NCBI GenBank assembly: GCA_026990045.1
Contig: JALSIK010000379.1
Coordinates: 1-10,098 of the forward strand
Origin: Chromatiales bacterium
GTDB taxonomy: Bacteria > Pseudomonadota > Gammaproteobacteria > CAMYNG01
DNA length: 10,098 nucleotides
Direction: 5' to 3'
Position numbers and translations under genes: made by a program. The notes beneath the pieces were generated by a model, which was not told the DNA's origin, did not search any database, and saw nothing but the letters and a program-made list of their open reading frames with translations. Positions 7,804 to 10,098 of the stretch are shown here, piece by piece (position 1 is the stretch's first letter; each line of letters opens with the position of its first letter).

Positions 7804-8038
7804 GGGGAGTGCCCCCGCCGCCGCCCAGGGCCTCGTCCAGCAGCGCCGTTGCCGCCCGGCCCGCGGCGGGGTCCACGCGCTGGATGGCGTAGCCCACGTG
7901 CACCACCACCCAGTCGCCCGGCTGCGGGTCCTGGTCCTGGACCAGGAACAGCGAGACGTCGCGCTCCACGCCGCGGGCCCGGCAGCGGGCGACGGTGCCG
8001 TTCACCTCCACGATCTCCATGGGAATTCCCAGGCACAT
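7796..8038 (-). CDS. hypC: Hydrogenase assembly chaperone HypC
   Basis: HypC is the small chaperone that carries iron with HypD and docks on the large-subunit precursor. The 80-aa protein starts MCLGIPMEI, and Cys2 becomes the essential N-terminal cysteine after Met removal. The conserved GDWVVVHVGYAI (41-52) includes the family histidine (H47). The tail is glycine-rich (LGGGGG, 71-76). It is the first gene of the operon, with only a weak purine stretch (GGAAC) upstream, and its 3' end overlaps the start of hypA by 8 bp. HypC opening the operon ahead of hypA differs from the E. coli hypABCDE order. Confidence 0.95.
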   Translation of the reverse strand: MCLGIPMEIVEVNGTVARCRARGVERDVSLFLVQDQDPQPGDWVVVHVGYAIQRVDPAAGRAATALLDEALGGGGGTPHA

Positions 8039-8060
8039 GGCGCACGTTCCGTTGCCGGCG

Positions 8061-8109
8061 AGCGTTCAAGCTAGCGCCGGGCGGCGGTGGCGATCCTGAC
8101 CTGGATCAA
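8061..8109 (-). promoter_or_regulatory. Putative hyp operon promoter (class II, FNR-type activator)
   Basis: On the minus strand, TAGCTT (8073-8068) keeps the three most conserved -10 positions (T, A, final T). It lies so that an FNR-like box centred at 8102.5 would be at -41.5 from a start site near 8061. This leaves a 5' leader of about 22 nt before the hypC ATG. No good -35 is present, as expected for a class II activator-dependent promoter. Inference from spacing and weak motif matches. Confidence 0.35.
8096..8109. promoter_or_regulatory. FNR/Anr/Dnr-like operator shared by the divergent operons
   Basis: CTGACCTGGATCAA matches the FNR-family consensus TTGAT-N4-ATCAA at 8 of 10 defined positions. 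The right half-site is perfect and 7 of the 8 core TTGA/TCAA bases are kept. Its centre (8102.5) is almost exactly the midpoint of the 127-bp gap between the hypC and hydB starts. An overlapping palindrome, GATCC-N6-GGATC (8092-8107), is an alternative reading and could reflect a different regulator. Confidence 0.5.
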
Positions 8110-8144
8110 GATCGCGCGGGGAAGGGTTGCGATACTGGCACGGC
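8096..8144 (+). promoter_or_regulatory. Putative hydB promoter (class II, FNR-type activator)
   Basis: An extended -10 (TGC followed by GATACT at 8131-8136) is positioned so that the FNR-like box centred at 8102.5 falls near -41.5 relative to a start site at about 8144. The predicted leader is about 22 nt and still includes the ribosome binding site at 8154-8158. There is no -35 hexamer, as expected for activator dependence. The prediction rests on motif spacing. Confidence 0.42.
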
Positions 8145-8153
8145 GCCGGCCAT

Positions 8154-8158
8154 GGGGG
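8154..8158 (+). promoter_or_regulatory. Ribosome binding site of hydB
   Basis: GGGGG (8154-8158) is 7 nt before the GTG at 8166 and selects that codon as the start. The nearby ATG at 8152 is in another frame and stops after five codons. Confidence 0.6.
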
Positions 8159-8165
8159 TACACCA

Positions 8166-9272
8166 GTGAGCGAGGAGCGGTTGTTCCTGCCACGCGAGGG
8201 GCTGCAACGGTTGCTGGACGAGCTGGTCCGGCGCGGTTACCGCTGCATCGGCCCGGTGGTGCGCGACGGCGCCATCGTGTTCGACGAGATCGCCTCCGCC
8301 GACCGCCTGCCGCGGGGCGTGGAGCAGGAGCAGGCCCCCGGGCGTTACCGGCTGCGGCAGGCGGGTCATGATCGCGTGTTCGCCTGGGCCAACGGGCCGC
8401 AGGGCATCAAGCCGTGGCTGTTCGCGCCGCGCGAGGTGCTGTGGCGCATGGAGCGGGGCGAGGCCGGGCTTGCCTTCACCCCGGCGCCGGAGCCGGGGGA
8501 ACCGCTGGCGGTCATCGGCCTGCGGCCCTGCGACATCGCGGCACTGTACCTGCAGGATCACCACTTCCTTCACGGTTTCCAGGCGGATCCCTTCTATCGC
8601 GCGCGGCGGTCGGAGCTCCTGGTGGTGGCGGTCAACTGCACCCACCCCGCGGCGACGTGTTTCTGTGCCTCCACCGGTGACGGGCCTGGGGCCCGCTTCG
8701 GTTTCGACCTGGCCCTCACCGAGCTGGACGACGGCTTCCTGGTGCAGGCCCGCAGCGGGCGCGGGATTGAACTGGGCCGGGCCCTCGGGCTGGATCCGGC
8801 CGGGGCGGAGCAGGTCCGGGCCGATGAGGCGGCGCTGGCGCGGGCGGCCCGGCAGCAGCGGGCGCTGCCGGGCCGCGACCTGCGGGAGGCGCTGTACGCC
8901 CGGCTGGATGCGGCCCACTGGCGCGAGGTGGGCGAGCGCTGCCTGGCCTGCGGCAACTGCACCGCGGTCTGTCCCACCTGCTTCTGCCACCGGGAGTGGG
9001 ACGAGGGCGGGCTGGACCTGGATCGGTCCGAGCACGTGCGCGGCTGGGACTCCTGCTTCACCTCCATGCATTCCTACATCCACGGCCTGACCCTGCGCCC
9101 GGATGCCGCCAGCCGCTACCGGCAATGGCTGGTGCACAAGCTGGGCACCTGGCACGAGCAGTACGGGCGCAGCGGCTGCACGGGCTGCGGGCGCTGTATC
9201 GCCTGGTGCCCGGTGGGCATCGACATCACCGAGGAGGCCTCGCGCCTGTGCCGGGAGCCGGTCCATGGCTGA
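8166..9272 (+). CDS. hydB: Group 3b [NiFe] hydrogenase (sulfhydrogenase) beta subunit, 4Fe-4S electron-transfer protein
   Basis: Cytoplasmic iron-sulfur subunit expected to relay electrons between the FAD subunit and the hydrogenase module. It is 368 aa from the GTG at 8166. N-terminal family elements are GLRPCDIAAL (118-127) and NCTHPAATCFCASTGDGP (157-174). A cysteine-rich cluster follows: C259-x2-C262-x2-C265-x3-C269, then PTCFC (270-274). A second ferredoxin-like cluster is C338-x2-C341-x2-C344-x3-C348-P. The arrangement matches the HydB family of NAD(P)-linked hydrogenases. The related AsrA subunit of anaerobic sulfite reductase is the main alternative; the divergent complete hyp operon favours hydrogenase. 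hydG starts inside its last codons. Groups 3b and 1 cannot be confused here, because periplasmic uptake hydrogenases lack this subunit, but the exact group should be confirmed from the unseen large subunit. Confidence 0.88.
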   Translation: MSEERLFLPREGLQRLLDELVRRGYRCIGPVVRDGAIVFDEIASADRLPRGVEQEQAPGRYRLRQAGHDRVFAWANGPQGIKPWLFAPREVLWRMERGEAGLAFTPAPEPGEPLAVIGLRPCDIAALYLQDHHFLHGFQADPFYRARRSELLVVAVNCTHPAATCFCASTGDGPGARFGFDLALTELDDGFLVQARSGRGIELGRALGLDPAGAEQVRADEAALARAARQQRALPGRDLREALYARLDAAHWREVGERCLACGNCTAVCPTCFCHREWDEGGLDLDRSEHVRGWDSCFTSMHSYIHGLTLRPDAASRYRQWLVHKLGTWHEQYGRSGCTGCGRCIAWCPVGIDITEEASRLCREPVHG

Positions 9273-10098
9273 GCCCTGCCTGCCGCAGCCGTGGCCCCGG
9301 GCGGCCGAGGTCATCGAGCGCATCGACGAGGCGCCCGGCCTGTTCACCCTGCGCCTGCGCCTGGCCGATCCGGCGGCGCAGGCCGCCTATGCCTTCGCCC
9401 CGGGGCAGTTCAACATGCTCTACCTGCCGGGGGGCGGCGAGGTGCCCATCTCCATCGTCTCCGATCCCCGCGACGAGCACGTCATCGATCACACCATCCG
9501 GGCCGTGGGCCGCATCACCCGGCCCCTGGCGCGGCTGGCCGCCGGCGACCGCCTGGGCCTGCGCGGGCCCTACGGCCGCGGCTGGCCGCTGCACGAGGCG
9601 GAGCAGAAGGACGTGGTCATCGTCACCGGCGGGCTGGGCTGCGCCCCGGTGGTGTCGGTGATCAACTACATCGTGCGCCGGCGCGAGCGCTTCGGCCGGC
9701 TCAACATCGTGCAGGGGGTGAAGCACTCCAGCGATCTCATCTGGCGCGAGCGCTACCAGGCCTGGGCCGCGCTGCCCGACACCCGCGTGCTCATCGCCGC
9801 CGACCGGGCCGACCCGCTGTGGCCCTGGCACCGCGGCCGGGTGACGGAGCTGTTCGACGAGCTGCGCTTCGACCCGCAGGCGGTGACGGTGATGATGTGC
9901 GGGCCCGAGGGCATGATGAAGGCGGTGGCGGCCATGATGCAGGCGCGCGGCGTGGCCGATGCAGACCTGTGGCTGTCCATGGAACGCAACATGCAGTGCG
10001 GGGTGGGCCTGTGCGGGCACTGCCAGCTCGGGCCCTGGTTCGTGTGCCGCGACGGTCCCGTGTTCCGCTGGGACCGGGTGGCGCCGTGGCTGGCGGTG
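9265..10098 (+). CDS. hydG: Group 3b [NiFe] hydrogenase gamma subunit, FAD/NAD(P)-binding oxidoreductase (3' end cut by window)
   Basis: Diaphorase subunit that exchanges electrons with NAD(P)H through FAD. The first 278 codons are present with no stop before the window edge. By family length only a few residues should be missing. A ferredoxin-NADP reductase-like FAD domain shows APGQFNMLYLP (45-55) and GEVPISIVSDP (58-68). The nucleotide-binding domain has VVIVTGGLGCAPV (117-129) and MCGPEGMM (211-218). A C-terminal [2Fe-2S] site is C245-x4-C250-x2-C253-x7-C261 within MQCGVGLCGHCQLGPWFVC. NAD versus NADP preference cannot be read from this. The ATG at 9265 overlaps the hydB end by 8 bp, implying coupled translation. 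The homologous AsrB (sulfite reductase) is the alternative. Downstream hydD and hydA are predicted, not seen. Confidence 0.88.
   Translation, partial: MAEPCLPQPWPRAAEVIERIDEAPGLFTLRLRLADPAAQAAYAFAPGQFNMLYLPGGGEVPISIVSDPRDEHVIDHTIRAVGRITRPLARLAAGDRLGLRGPYGRGWPLHEAEQKDVVIVTGGLGCAPVVSVINYIVRRRERFGRLNIVQGVKHSSDLIWRERYQAWAALPDTRVLIAADRADPLWPWHRGRVTELFDELRFDPQAVTVMMCGPEGMMKAVAAMMQARGVADADLWLSMERNMQCGVGLCGHCQLGPWFVCRDGPVFRWDRVAPWLAV

Noticed and set aside
8136..8150. Possible sigma-54 -24/-12 element (TGGCACGGCGCCGGC)
   Set aside because: GG and GC are correctly spaced, but the -12 TTGC is degenerate (CGGC). The implied start site near 8162 would lie downstream of the hydB ribosome binding site.
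5777..8169. Long plus-strand frames (5777-7465 and 6799-8169) antisense to hypD, hypB, hypA and hypC
   Set aside because: Compositional shadows of the hyp genes with biased Gly/Arg/Gln/Val content and no motifs. The second ends in a five-codon ATG stretch (8152-8169) upstream of hydB that merely overlaps the real GTG start.
8106..9347. 413-codon minus-strand frame antisense to hydB
   Set aside because: No domain is recognisable, whereas the sense strand has the full set of HydB cysteine motifs.
9265..10098. hydG considered as a pseudogene because no stop codon is seen
   Set aside because: The frame is intact to the window edge with all motifs present. It is cut by the window, not broken.

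Overview
The window is about 70–75% G+C (visual estimate), with long antisense ORFs caused by G/C at third codon positions. Gene content suggests a Gram-negative, probably gammaproteobacterial, H2-metabolising bacterium. A sulfur-oxidising or phototrophic member of the Chromatiales would fit, but there is no rRNA or phylogenetic marker, so this is a weak guess.

Layout: positions 1-105 hold a terminator-like hairpin for a gene left of the window and no coding sequence. A SulP/SLC26-type anion transporter follows on the plus strand (106-2229). It carries an unusual insertion of about 130 residues (helical hairpin plus short beta segment) between membrane helices. Only 12 bp separate it from the convergent end of a six-gene minus-strand operon. 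Read 5' to 3' from the right, this is hypC (8038-7796), hypA (7803-7444), hypB (7422-6670), hypD (6673-5534), hypF (5537-3267) and hypE (3270-2242). It is a complete maturation set for the NiFe(CN)2CO centre of a [NiFe] hydrogenase. Four of its five junctions are overlapping start/stop codons, so translation is probably coupled.

Divergently, on the plus strand, lies the start of a structural operon: hydB (8166-9272), an iron-sulfur beta subunit, and hydG (9265 to the window edge), an FAD/NAD(P)/[2Fe-2S] gamma subunit. Together they resemble the diaphorase half of a group 3b cytoplasmic NAD(P)-linked [NiFe] hydrogenase (sulfhydrogenase). The small and large subunits (hydD, hydA) are expected just beyond the right edge but are not seen.

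How it works together: HypF and HypE make the cyanide ligands, HypC and HypD assemble Fe(CN)2CO, and HypA and HypB insert nickel into the large subunit encoded by the divergent operon. The shared 127-bp intergenic region has an FNR/Anr/Dnr-like palindrome almost exactly at its midpoint. Plausible -10 elements lie at the class II distance on both sides, which suggests one oxygen- or redox-responsive activator switches on enzyme and maturation genes together. No mobile elements, CRISPR arrays, tRNAs or rRNAs were seen. The transporter's insertion and the symmetric divergent promoter are the two observations most worth following up; the rest is a conventional hydrogenase locus.
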